This document shows, in pieces, positions 10,501 through 18,204 of a DNA stretch of 64,000 nucleotides; positions within the stretch are counted from its first letter, which is position 1, and each line of letters opens with the position of its first letter. Source of the stretch: Nitzschia sp. pyKryTriq1. Taxonomy: Eukaryota; Bacillariophyta; Bacillariophyceae; Bacillariales; Bacillariaceae. Location of the stretch: assembly GCA_956465555.1 (NCBI GenBank), contig OY101117.1, positions 3,224,001-3,288,000 on the forward strand, in the 5' to 3' direction. Below the pieces are notes generated by a model. That model did no database searches. It was not told the origin of the DNA and was given only the letters and a program-made list of their open reading frames with translations. The position numbers were made by a program, and so were the translations under genes.

Positions 10501-13006
10501 CGGTCTCGAACATGTTTTGCTTTGGTAATAATGGTGACTGGCTGTCTCGGATAGGAGGAGCATGCGATGTCGGGTCGACAGCCATACCAAGGGCTGCAGC
10601 CAAGCTTCCAACCTGTGGCTGGGCAGTGTTATCGATACGCTGTTCCCCTGCTTGGTAGATGCCACTATTAGGTACTGCTGATGGCGTAGCCCTTTGGACC
10701 CTCTTTTCATCTTGCTTGACTCCAAAGAAGGAAGCAGGTAGACCAAGTGTATCTGCAAGATATTCCATCTGGGCAGTCTCGTCAGCCGGGGCTTCTGCTC
10801 TAGGGGACATTTTCCCGTCTCGCTGTTTGTCAGGCTTAATACCAGTTTTGACTCCCATGATCTTGGCAAGGTTGGACTCATCGACGCCAAGCTCCTTATT
10901 TGCGGACTTGATAGCCTTGGCCTTGATGCGTTCAAGTCGTGACATCGCCCTTTCTTTGTCTGCCCGTTTCTCTTCTTTGGTCACGGGTTGTGGTTTGAAG
11001 GTACGTTCTCGAACTGGAGCTGCCGAAGATGAGGGATCAATCGACATTCCAAGAGCTGAGGCCAAGGAATGATGTTTCGGCGCGATTGAGGGAGCAACAT
11101 TGTCTTCTTCCATTTCTTCTCCTTCTGATTCCGTCTCATTGTCTTCGACCTTGACATTCTTGATGACTTCCTGGAATAGCTTCCTGGAACCCGTGGAGCA
11201 AACGGATCCAGCACTTGATGGGATCGGTTCAGCTCCTGCCGGTTTAGACTTGGGTGATGGCGTTGTATTGACTCCGAAAAAAGATGCGGGTAGGCCAAGA
11301 GTTTCTGCAAGATATTGCATCTGAGCGGCTTCGTCGATTGATGGTTCCATGTTGGAGGCTTGTGCCTTGCTGTTTTTAACCCGGGGGTTTCCTGATTTAC
11401 CAGCTGAATTCACACCCATAAGATTCGCCAGTCTGGACTCATCGACGCCAAGCTCCTTGTTGGCAGATTTGATAGCCTTGGCTTTGATACGTTCAAGTCG
11501 CGTCATCGCTCTTTCTTTATCTGCTCGCTTTTCTTCCTTCGTCATCGGCTGAGGCTTGAAGGTTCGAATTGGAGGCGCTTTAGGACTAGGATCGACCATC
11601 ATTCCAAGGGCGGAAGCCAAGGAACTTGGTTGCGGGGCAACGGAAGAGGATTCGCTTTCCCCCTCGCTTTCCGCCCCAGCAGATTCTGTCTCGTCCTTAT
11701 CTTCAACCCGCACTTTTTTCATGGCTTCCTCGAACAGTGACCTGCTGCTGGGGGAGGAAGCGTGGGAACCAACACTTGGACGCTTCTCTTGATTCGCTGC
11801 AGTAGGCTTGGGGGGTGTCGCCTTGACGCCAAACATGGATGGCGGCAAACCAAGCGACTCGGCTAGATACGTCATCTGCGCTTCCTCGTTCCTTCCATTA
11901 ACAGCTATTTGCATTGGTTGATTCTTCTGTGGCATGCCCTCGGCTGGAGTGGTAGGCTCCGAAGCATTTCGCATCCCCATGACCGACGAAAGGTTTCCTC
12001 CATCCATTCCAAATTCTTTCGTCGCCGACTTGATCGCCTTGGCCTTGATTCGCTCCAGTCGATTCATCGCCTTTTCTTTCTCAGCCATCTTGGCCGCCCA
12101 GGTGGGATCGACCGGCGGTAGTGGTGCGGTCTCGGGGGTCCTCTCGGCGGGGGCGACCTTGGAGGATCGACGCTTGGAGGATGATTTGCCCGACGACTTT
12201 TTCCCTGGCTCCCGGCGACTCGGTTCATTCTTTTGTCGGGAAGAAGAAGAGCTCGAGTGTCGAGAGACTGACAAGGAGGATCGACGCTGAGATATTCCTC
12301 CCCCCCCTCCTCCTGATGACTTGCTCGATTTCGAAGATTTCTCTGCGAAGAAAGACGCGGGAAGCCCGAGTGTTTGAGCCAACATTTGAATGTCTTCGTC
12401 TTGACCATCATAATCCGCACCAGCAACATCTGCGGACTTGCTCCTACGAACCCCTCGTTGCCTCTCACGGTTATTTCTATTCTTATTCCCGGCTGCACCT
12501 GATGATGATGGCGGCTTACCTGCAGACATAGACATGACGGCCCGAGCCTTGATCTCTTCCATCCGCGAGAGCGATTCTTCTTTTCGTCCCGACGAGGAGG
12601 TCATTTTGCTGCTTTTTCGACCCCTTTCTACCTCGTATGGATTCTTGTTCATCTCGTACGTATAGAAGCGAGACTGCTCTCCTGGCCGGTCAATACTGGA
12701 GTGATCAGATGTGATTTCAGCAGTAGTCGGCGTATCATCGGTCGCCCGGCCCTTTCCATAGGGGGGCGTTTGTTGATGTTGTTGTTGCATCATCATCATG
12801 CCGGGTAGCATGTCTTCTTCGATGGAACTGACGCCAGAAAGGTCACCGCTACTAGTAGAATGACCACTCGGATCGGTGAAGGAGGGAGTGCTGTCGTTGC
12901 GGTTGGCAGAGTTTAAACCGCCCCCCATACCGGCACCACCCTGCATCATCTTCATGCGGTCTCCCAGGGATAAACCTGGCGCTGCTCTCCCAGCATAGAA
13001 CGCCAT
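4562..13006 (-). CDS. Giant repeat protein A (SLA-LGM repeat family), 2,814 residues
   Basis: One uninterrupted frame from ATG 13006 to TAA at 4562-4564, with no intron in 8.4 kb. The N-terminus (residues 1-220) is Ser/Gly/Met-rich and ends in RQRGVRRSKSAD and a first LGLPASFF motif. Residues about 300-720 carry three copies of a helical motif (LERIKAKAIKSANKELGVD) alternating with three further LGLP-[AP]-S-[FM]-FGV motifs. From about residue 470 to the C-terminus there are roughly 36 copies of a 20-residue unit, consensus GSLAAALGM-x-V-D-PSSRAPPIR. These sit in subarrays: a 115-residue double unit repeated five times, about nine 46-residue units, and four about 64-residue units with acidic SDSDSGSD spacers. 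KKNLFD/KKNMFETVF motifs recur between units. No signal peptide or membrane segment is seen. I know of no described family or function. Collinearity with giant protein B supports it as a real gene. The product is probably cytosolic and largely disordered (inference). Confidence 0.88.
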   Translation of the reverse strand: MAFYAGRAAPGLSLGDRMKMMQGGAGMGGGLNSANRNDSTPSFTDPSGHSTSSGDLSGVSSIEEDMLPGMMMMQQQHQQTPPYGKGRATDDTPTTAEITSDHSSIDRPGEQSRFYTYEMNKNPYEVERGRKSSKMTSSSGRKEESLSRMEEIKARAVMSMSAGKPPSSSGAAGNKNRNNRERQRGVRRSKSADVAGADYDGQDEDIQMLAQTLGLPASFFAEKSSKSSKSSGGGGGGISQRRSSLSVSRHSSSSSSRQKNEPSRREPGKKSSGKSSSKRRSSKVAPAERTPETAPLPPVDPTWAAKMAEKEKAMNRLERIKAKAIKSATKEFGMDGGNLSSVMGMRNASEPTTPAEGMPQKNQPMQIAVNGRNEEAQMTYLAESLGLPPSMFGVKATPPKPTAANQEKRPSVGSHASSPSSRSLFEEAMKKVRVEDKDETESAGAESEGESESSSVAPQPSSLASALGMMVDPSPKAPPIRTFKPQPMTKEEKRADKERAMTRLERIKAKAIKSANKELGVDESRLANLMGVNSAGKSGNPRVKNSKAQASNMEPSIDEAAQMQYLAETLGLPASFFGVNTTPSPKSKPAGAEPIPSSAGSVCSTGSRKLFQEVIKNVKVEDNETESEGEEMEEDNVAPSIAPKHHSLASALGMSIDPSSSAAPVRERTFKPQPVTKEEKRADKERAMSRLERIKAKAIKSANKELGVDESNLAKIMGVKTGIKPDKQRDGKMSPRAEAPADETAQMEYLADTLGLPASFFGVKQDEKRVQRATPSAVPNSGIYQAGEQRIDNTAQPQVGSLAAALGMAVDPTSHAPPIRDSQSPLLPKQNMFETVFASAAKSSSQQTYHQAEAGSLAAALGMSVDSNKHAPTVRQTVEEAPRSQTAHHAQAGSLAAALGMSVDANKHALPVRLQAETPNHGKKSLLDAMVNNVTPKTKLTNFSDINDAPQPGSLAFALGMSVDSSSKAPPIRANQSPHVAKKNMFETVFSSAAKSSIQKTANQAQAGSLAAALGMSVDSDRRAPAVRQQTDTPSSRKKSLLDAVVANSTPRVMPTGFSEAVNQPQPGSLAFALGMSVDSSSKAPPIRANQSPHVAKKNMFETVFSSAAKSSIQKTANQAQAGSLAAALGMSVDSDRRAPAVRQQTDTPSSRKKSLLDAVVANSTPRVMPTGFSEAVNQPQPGSLAFALGMSVDSSSKAPPIRANQSPHVAKKNMFETVFSSAAKSSIQKTANQAQAGSLAAALGMSVDSDRRAPAVRQQTDTPSSRKKSLLDAVVANSTPRVMPTGFSEAVNQPQPGSLAFALGMSVDSSSKAPPIRANQSSHVAKKNMFETVFSSAAKSSTQKTANQAQAGSLAAALGMSVDSDRRAPAVRQQTDTPSSRKKSLLDAVVANSTPRVMPTGFSEAVNQPQPGSLAFALGMSVDSSSKAPPIRANQSSHVAKKNMFETVFSSAAKSSTQKTANQAQAGSLAAALGMSVDSDRRAPAVRQQTDTPSSRKKSLLDAVVANSTPRVMPTGFSEAVNQPQPGSLAFALGMSVDSSSKAPPIRANQSPPDAIIPIAIATSRMPSNTNKHAPSMPQPGSLAAILGMSVDPSRTAPAIRQVGNNRPKTRSDSDSSESSSGENDSEDEDRETRFQAQPGSLAEALGMVVDPSSRAPAVRQTRDIGQPAQPIRTSNETPKFQPQVGSLAAALGMVVDPSSRAPPIRQTQPVPPIRTSNETPKFQPQVGSLAAALGMVVDPSSRAPPIRQTGDIGQPVPPIRTSNETPKFQPQVGSLAAALGMVVDPSSRAPPIRQPRDIGQPVPPIRTFNETPKFQPQAGSLAAALGMVVDPSSRAPPIRKPRDIGQPVPPIRTSNETPKFQPQAGSLAAALGMVVDPSSRAPPIRKPRDIGQPVPPIRTFNETPKFQPQAGSLAAALGMVVDPSSRAPPIRQPRDIGQPVPPIRTSNETPKFQPQVGSLAAALGMVVDPSSRAPPIRQTGDIGKPVPPIRTSNETPKFQPQVGSLAAALGMVVDPSSRAPPIRQPRDIGQPVPPIRTSNETPKFQPQAGSLAAALGMVVDPSSRAPPIRQTGDIGQPVPPIRTFNETPKFQPQAGSLAAALGMVVDPSSRAPAIRQTGRDLPQTKKLSDDISESDSVSDDSGSDEEDQGPRFLPQVGSLAEALGMAIDPSSKAAAIRQTGNNAPPMRTLSDEHSDCDSDSDSGSDDSESYNEVERPRFQPQAGSLAEALGMAIDPSSRAAAIRQNGHDAPPMKNLSDEHSDSDSDSGSDASDSDEEEQRPRFLPQAGSLAEALGMAIDPSSRAAAIRQNGHDAPPMKTLSDEHSYSDSDSGSDDCSSSDEEEHAPRFKPQPGSLAEALGIVIDPSSRAAAIRQTGHDAPPMKVDQAIRSVKTADPQPDRGILASGFGLVVEISSRVPIVGHVVPMVSHVVSSLQTPPRAEKRELREDVHSLPVEGRLQSYPQAGSLDEALGLNLGRSAQGPTIHYGGSPEDALGLDTVTQQQFATSRGGKSNRREASKGIERGNVARFEPQAGSLAEALGLSIDPSSRAPPVRQVAAAKVAGEGSDSASESSSESSDDDSEEDEEELPRIKAQSGSRAADVFCSPIKNASVDRLTTCQPQSGSLAAALGMSIDTNKRAPSVRQNEHQPQTGSLAAALGMTIDPNRQAPPVRQTETAVRPTKNLFDTAHLHTAPAALGIRMNTYSSPMTQSILTINAEPASMPRKNLFKTVFSKAAVQPPTSSSNKKKNLFDAIITSSGGSRQSKQSSHSPASRGASTTTTTTISQPSPGSLAAVLGMRVDLSTKSPAVRPAY
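5860..6640 (-). repeat. Acidic-spacer subarray in giant gene A (about 190-195 bp units, 4 copies)
   Basis: The segment reading CAATCGCCATACCAAGAGC recurs at 6109, 6301 and 6493, with a diverged copy at 5914, a spacing of 192-195 bp. Each unit encodes SLAEALGMAIDPSSRAAAIR plus a spacer such as SDEHSDSDSDSGSD. Phase is always kept. Confidence 0.85.
6655..7990 (-). repeat. 138-bp tandem array in giant gene A (about 9-10 units)
   Basis: Each unit encodes 46 residues: SLAAALGMVVDPSSRAPPIR, then a DIGQPVPPIRT linker and NETPKFQPQ. Copies differ by a few substitutions, alternating TFNET/TSNET, QPRD/QTGD/KPRD and QPQA/QPQV. One unit (about 7860-7890) has lost the DIG part of the linker. The array also keeps long frames open on both strands, which are not genes. 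Confidence 0.9.
8351..10159 (-). repeat. 345-bp tandem array in giant gene A (5 full units plus partial)
   Basis: CGATTGGTTGGCTCG recurs exactly every 345 bp (8351, 8696, 9041, 9386, 9731, 10076). Five complete units and a partial sixth end at about 10159. Each encodes 115 residues containing two SLA-LGM repeats (SLAFALGM and SLAAALGM) plus KKNMFETVF and KKSLLDAVV motifs. Units differ at only a handful of bases, implying very recent amplification or gene conversion. Confidence 0.95.
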
Positions 13007-13063
13007 CGTCTTGGATTGTTCTAGTTTTTAGAAGAGAAAATAGGTTGATGCCTTGTTTGTGTC

Positions 13064-13396
13064 ATGGCAGGTACATTGAAAAGGGCGCGCGTCGGTCTGG
13101 ACGATTTTGATTTCGGATCGGCGATCGACGCGACGGATGCACGTTCCTTGCCTTTTATTGATGCGCCGTTGATGCTCAACTTCCGAGACGAAATAAAAGA
13201 TCCCTCCCTCAACGCTCCACTCCGATATTATAGCCCGATAATGACCGGAACAGATAGATGGGAAGAATCCGGTGTCATGGGCTATAATAATTTCAAAGAA
13301 GATCGAATTTCATTGGCAGAAAGACGTCTCACTCTGCATACGTCAGAGACTTTTAGAGATGGTTTGGGCCTTTTTACACCCAAGCACGCAGACTGA
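13064..13396 (+). CDS. Possible small hypothetical protein, divergent from giant gene A
   Basis: A 110-residue frame starts at ATG 13064, 57 bp from the start of giant gene A on the other strand. The product (start MAGTLKRARVGLDDFDFG) is non-repetitive, has a plausible globular composition and shows no signal peptide or membrane segment. I recognise no domain. It could equally be chance opening in the promoter/5' UTR of gene A; a 63-codon minus-strand frame (13021-13212) overlaps it and is no better supported. No other evidence separates these options. Confidence 0.3.
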   Translation: MAGTLKRARVGLDDFDFGSAIDATDARSLPFIDAPLMLNFRDEIKDPSLNAPLRYYSPIMTGTDRWEESGVMGYNNFKEDRISLAERRLTLHTSETFRDGLGLFTPKHAD

Positions 13397-14460
13397 TGGA
13401 ACATCTTCTTCGACATCAGCTACCGGTATGCTGTGGACAAGCGGCGCTCGCTATTGTACCTGTAGGTCTGCCGTACATACTGTACCGGCACATCGGATGC
13501 TTTTGATTGCATCGAATAAATAATGATTCGTCATCGTCCTTCTACTGTATGGTATCTTGACAAAGATAATAAATACGATGTACCTGCTGCTGAACAGCTT
13601 CAATAATGACTCCACTAACTTTTATTTATAGTAGTACTACTTGTTGTAGTACCAGTACTCGTACCAGTACCGGTACTACTCGTCTCTACCGGTAGGTGAA
13701 TTCAGCCTCGCTTCCTCACCACCACGGTTCGCGGGATGAAGGCATGAGGCATCTCATGGATCACCACCCAGTATCCAGAATGACCGGGGAAATCTTGTTG
13801 TCCATCATGCATGATCGTCATCGATCATCTACCATTTCCGTCTTTCTTCTTCATCCCTCCTCCCTACTACTCGTACTATGCCTTCCCCCCACCAGTGTGC
13901 GTCATCCTCACTTATGAACGAGGAGGTAGCTTTCTATTCTGTAACAATACTCTCAAAATTTAATCAACTGAATTGCTAGTATAGAGTAGCCAGGGCATCA
14001 TTGTTTCCTTTTGCGGCTGAGAGATGCTGCTACTCACTTTCTTGGTCGTCAAAACAGCTGTTTGACTGGGTCATTTGGTCCAGGGTGCTGGTGATGGTGT
14101 GTTCTGGATCCTCGTTTTCTTGGTTTTTCTTCAGTCACCGCCACGACGACTAGTACTATGGCTTCAGACTTTGGCAAATCCTTGCGGAACCGCCAACACA
14201 TTAGTCTATCTAATACACTACTCTCTCTCTCTCTAGCAGAGACTACCTAATAACAACCTACCGGTACCTGGTGCAGTAACAGTCTACCCGCCTACTGGAA
14301 ACATGTTCTCGAGACTGATATTTCTTTGGAGGAAGAGGGAGAAGGAGACAAACTTAGTAGTAAATCTCTATCGACGCTTCGGTAGCGACGACGAGCCTTC
14401 CGACTTAACTTGAAGCGATTGAAATAATTCCTCCGATGACGTACATTGTATGCTGTTTCA
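13397..14460. other. Intergenic region
   Basis: No supportable gene. It contains TACCAGTACTCGTACCAGTA-type palindromic runs (13640-13695), a short CT microsatellite (about 14220-14240) and GTACCGGTA motifs. It includes the downstream flank of RNase H1 and, unless the small frame at 13064 is real, part of giant gene A's promoter. Confidence 0.6.
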
Positions 14461-15913
14461 TCATGATCGTCGCCTTGATCCTGTTCTGACAGTACCAGTA
14501 GTACGTGTACCACGGTGTCCTTGTTTGGTGCTGTTGGTGTTGGTGTTGGTGTTGCTTCCACTACAACTAGAAGTATTAGGTTCTATGTCTGGCATTTCCG
14601 TCCGCGTTTCTTCGCCCTCACTATCAATGTGCACGGACCAGCTTTTTTGCGCGTCCATGGCGTAGTTGGCGCATTCTATGTGCACCAGTCAGCATCAGTC
14701 AGTATAGTAGTATGGACAGATCGAGGTACAGTAGAAACAACAACAGGAAATAAGTAATGTGAGGATAGGATACGCAGGACAACAACAACACAACTGGGCA
14801 AGACAATCCCATGAGTATCGACCGTTCTCCTTACTACTTACGGTCCGCAATAGCATTGTCTTTGCGATAGACGTGTTGCAGAGAATAGTCCAGAGTAATA
14901 TTATGATTCTTGTGGCAAAGCTCTCGAATCTTGTGCATCCATTCTTGTGCGCATTGATAATTCGGACGGAGACTGTCTCCAACTTTGTATGCTCCTTTCA
15001 TTTGTTGAATGACCAAGTTGGAATCTCCTTGAATCGTCAAGTGGACTACTTTTACGTTGTTGTTGTTGCTGTTGTTGTTGTTGCTGTTGCTCGTCCTTTT
15101 GTTTTCATGACTATCAATGCTCGTATCAATCATCCAACAGGAAAGTTTCTCAAAGACGCATTCCAAACCCACAATCAATCCCCAATATTCCGCTTGATTA
15201 TTCGTTTGTTTACCACGAAGAAATCGCATGAGTCTCGTTTTGGATCGAGTCTTCAAGATTCTGTTGTTGTTGTTGGAACTACTACGTGTAGTATCAGCAC
15301 TACTCGATGTACCGGTAGTTGGCGGTGGTGCTGCCGCCTCTGCTGCCATGACACGGACACTCACTACTTCGGCACCACTCCCCGCCAAACCTGGATTCCC
15401 ACGTGATCCTCCATCAAAACTGAGCAACAAGGACAAATCCGCGTGTGTTATTGTTGCGTCTGTTGATGATGATTCCGTGAGTGTTGTCATACGTGTACTA
15501 TTAGCGGCAGCAACCCTGGGCCGTTTCTTGGCGGGAGGAGGAACACAATATGAAGGCGACGTCTCCTCCTCCGCTTGGTGAGATATTGAGCGCTTGGAAC
15601 TGTTCCGTATTGATGGGAGAGCCTCAGATGACAACTCATTCCATGATGGCGATGGTGATGATTTGCTAGTATAGCGGTGTTTCTGAAGAAAGGCTTGGGC
15701 ATCATTCTTCGCTGGAAAACACTTGTAAATAGCTCCACTGAATCCTTTGACTTGTCGTTCACACTCAGACCACGAGTCAAAGATACCGACGGTACGTCCA
15801 ATGGCCACGGCATAGTACTTGGATTTGGATTTGGACTTGGTGTTGCTTGTTTTTGCCATATTACTATTCGTAGCTGTAAGTGTACATCGTTGTCGCCGTT
15901 CCTTTTCCGTCAT
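14461..15913 (-). CDS. Ribonuclease H1 (hybrid-binding domain + RNase HI), one intron
   Basis: Two exons: 15913-14842 and 14675-14461 (428 residues). The intron 14841-14676 (166 bp) starts GTAAGT and ends CATAG. Splicing turns a premature AIADRK-stop into ADQCANYAMDAQ, the expected C-terminal RNase H helix. The N-terminal hybrid-binding (viroplasmin-like) domain spans residues about 32-80 (YYAVAIGRTVGIFDSW...GAIYKCF). The RNase HI fold begins near residue 165 with LSFDGGSRGNPG. It shows the catalytic carboxylates in order: D of FDGGS, E of NNQAEYWG, D of IQGDSNLVIQQMKG and D of RKDNAIAD. The enzyme cuts RNA in RNA-DNA hybrids, in nucleus and/or mitochondrion. Asn/Ser-rich insertions lie between strands. 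The last about 30 residues look non-conserved, so the 3' end is less certain. Confidence 0.88.
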
Positions 15914-16441
15914 TGTGGATCATCTATTCTATCGTACAAAGTATCGCACCGATACCGGTAGCGTATTGCCGTAAATAGTATTACCGCGTCACTCTACCGG
16001 TACCGTACTGCACGTAGCTAGTCAGGCGCCCCTTCAATCCCAAAATTCTCCCCCAAGGCTGCGCAGATACGCGCGTGTGGGCAGCGGCCCCACCATCGCG
16101 CTCCAAAGCCAATCCGATCGCCCCCCTTTCGAGGGCACTATAGGGGCCTCGAAAGGGGGGCGGTTTGACGAAGATCCTTTTTGTGTGCGTTGGATATTAC
16201 AGTATACCAGGTACAGTTTCATGCTGGATGTTGGGAAACTTCTCAACGGTTCAACACAACATTTCGTATGAGCAATAGTACGAATACTGTACAACACTGA
16301 ATACCCGGATACTGTATCATACGGTACAACAAGGAGATAGCCCTATTCATTTCGTTGCTTTATCATATTCTTCCGATAGATACTTTTACTCCTACCAGTA
16401 CAACTACTACTATCAATCAATTCATTGGTGGGATTATCCTC
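15914..16441. other. Intergenic region with hairpin
   Basis: Divergent promoter region between RNase H1 (-) and the GT8-like gene (+). It contains TACCGGTA palindromes (about 15953, 15997) and a GC-rich inverted repeat at 16119-16162. An 87-codon minus frame (16034-16297) runs through the hairpin and has no recognisable product. Confidence 0.6.
16119..16162. repeat. Perfect 15-bp inverted repeat with 14-nt loop
   Basis: Arms 16119-16133 (CGCCCCCCTTTCGAG) and 16148-16162 are exact reverse complements, separated by 14 nt that contain CTATAG. The arm would form a strong hairpin in single strands. It may be the core of a small foldback element, though no target duplication is obvious. Confidence 0.75.
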
Positions 16442-17809
16442 ATGGCCATCATGGTGGTGGATAATCGTCATGGCTCCAATAGGAGAAGCAACAATACATC
16501 GTCCAAGAAGAACATCTTGTATTGTGCTCTCTTTGCGACGTCGGTCTTCCTGAGTGCTTGGAATCTTCTCAGGATGACGGGCACCGGTGGTGTGCTCATC
16601 GCCTTCTACAAGACGCAGGCTTTGATCAACGACAATGGTCTCTTCGCTACTAACAAGAATAAGAATAAGAATACCATGCACGTTCTTTTGGCACTGTCCG
16701 GCAAACACGTGGGGTTCTTTCGAGAAGTAGATGTCTTACTCAAAAGTCTCTTGTTGAATGCACCCGATGATCCAACTTCTTCTTTGGAGATTCACATAGT
16801 TGCTGATGGTCCAGCCTATGCCATGTTGGAGCAACTTTTATATTCTGATAACGATACGGAGGGTAACAATCAAAAGCAGCAGCAGCAGCAGCAGAACAAC
16901 AAAGGATCATTTTCTACGAATCTTCATCGATGGAGGTCGAAGAATCCAGTGGTGGTTCGAACGTATAATTGTCAACCGCTCATTCCTCGATGGGAAGAAA
17001 AGATTCGTGAGTTGTACCGTCGGGGTGGGATGGATAGTGAAAGCACGAATTATGATTTGGAGTTTCATACTATTGGAGCATGGTTCCGTCTTTTTGTGCA
17101 TGAAGTAATTCCCCTGTTAAAGAATGATGATGATACTCCTGACGCGACTATCGAGAATATCCTGTTTATGGACTCTGATGTGGTTCTTTTGGCCAATCTT
17201 CAAGATTTGTGGAATCAATACGATCATGCTCCTGCTGATGATTCTGATTCCTTGCCGACCTCATCGTCAACGTCATCCTCATCCTCACGCTACTATTTCC
17301 AGTGGGGTGCCTCCCAGTGTTCTGGATTTATGGTCTTGAACGTTCCGAAAGTAGAAGAAATGTGGAAGATTGTCGATTCCTATGGACTGAGCAAGGCACA
17401 GCAACACATCGCTGACTCTACCAAGGGGGATCAATTTTTTCTTCGTACCTTCCAACTGGCCCAACCCGACAAGGTGGGATGGTTGCCAGACCGGTGGGAC
17501 AACAACCTGGCCGACGGAATGTGGAAATGGAGAAAAAATCTCGTCGAGCAACGACCGCAGATTGGGTACATTCATTTCAATGGCGGAGGCAAAAGTCAAG
17601 AGGCTTGGTTTTTGAAGAATGATACCGATCCAACAATACTCTATGACAATGAGTGGGTGACGGACAGGGATACGGCAAATACTTTTGGGATTGTGGACTA
17701 TTACATTCGGCTTCCGTGGAAATGGGCCCGCTACTTTGCCGAGGCCAAGATACCGAAGTGGAGCAACGGAACTCTCATTGAAATTCATTACAATCGAAGC
17801 CTTTCATAA
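16442..17809 (+). CDS. GT8-like type II glycosyltransferase
   Basis: 455 residues from ATG 16442; the frame is open further upstream but without an ATG. A basic/Ser N-terminus leads into one membrane segment (NILYCALFATSVFLSAW, residues about 26-44), giving a type II Golgi topology. The lumenal domain starts with MHVLLALSGKHVGFF and SLEIHIVADGPAYAMLEQLL. It has the DxD as ILFMDSDVVLL near residue 243, a typical GT8 GFMVLNV segment, GDQFFLRTF and, near the C-terminus, the metal-binding IGYIHFNGGGK (HxxGxxK-like). This matches GT8/glucoside xylosyltransferase-type enzymes, which transfer sugars from UDP donors with retention. A Gln run lies near 16877-16895. Donor and acceptor are not determinable by eye. 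Confidence 0.82.
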   Translation: MAIMVVDNRHGSNRRSNNTSSKKNILYCALFATSVFLSAWNLLRMTGTGGVLIAFYKTQALINDNGLFATNKNKNKNTMHVLLALSGKHVGFFREVDVLLKSLLLNAPDDPTSSLEIHIVADGPAYAMLEQLLYSDNDTEGNNQKQQQQQQNNKGSFSTNLHRWRSKNPVVVRTYNCQPLIPRWEEKIRELYRRGGMDSESTNYDLEFHTIGAWFRLFVHEVIPLLKNDDDTPDATIENILFMDSDVVLLANLQDLWNQYDHAPADDSDSLPTSSSTSSSSSRYYFQWGASQCSGFMVLNVPKVEEMWKIVDSYGLSKAQQHIADSTKGDQFFLRTFQLAQPDKVGWLPDRWDNNLADGMWKWRKNLVEQRPQIGYIHFNGGGKSQEAWFLKNDTDPTILYDNEWVTDRDTANTFGIVDYYIRLPWKWARYFAEAKIPKWSNGTLIEIHYNRSLS

Positions 17810-18204
17810 TCATTATCATAATCATCGTTCGAAAGATGTGTGACGTCATATTTGACTTCAATGGGGGGGGCGGGCGGCGGGCTGACGACGAATCTCCTTC
17901 ACCCCACGTACAGTACCGGTAGACGTGCGTACCGTACCAGGTACCGGTAGGATCAAATTCAGATCCGTTTTCTTCGTACAGTAAAGCATGCATATCCCTC
18001 AAATATTTATTATGCCCTATTCCGAAACCACGGTAACTCGTACCGTACCGTAGTAGAAAATGTTCAAAGATTCGTCTGAATTAAAGACAACAGCACACAA
18101 CACACAACACACAATTCTTCTGAGAGGTGAAACTGCACACAGCACATTCATAATAGTGAAACACTCTCACTTCTCTACTGTTGGATACTGTGCATTCTTT
18201 TACC
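17810..18204. other. Intergenic region
   Basis: No gene seen. It holds the 3' flank of the GT8-like gene, a short G/C run (about 17863-17880), TACCGGTA-type motifs (17913, 17942) and a CACAACACACAACACAC repeat near 18093-18110, just upstream of the nucleotidase start. Confidence 0.6.

Noticed and set aside
14292-14561. 89-codon minus frame overlapping the RNase H1 second exon
   Set aside because: Begins with GTG, low-complexity start, different frame from the spliced RNase H1; no conserved feature.
14842-15913. RNase H domain as part of a retrotransposon
   Set aside because: The hybrid-binding domain plus lone RNase HI with an intron is the cellular RNase H1 layout; no reverse transcriptase, integrase or LTR is nearby.
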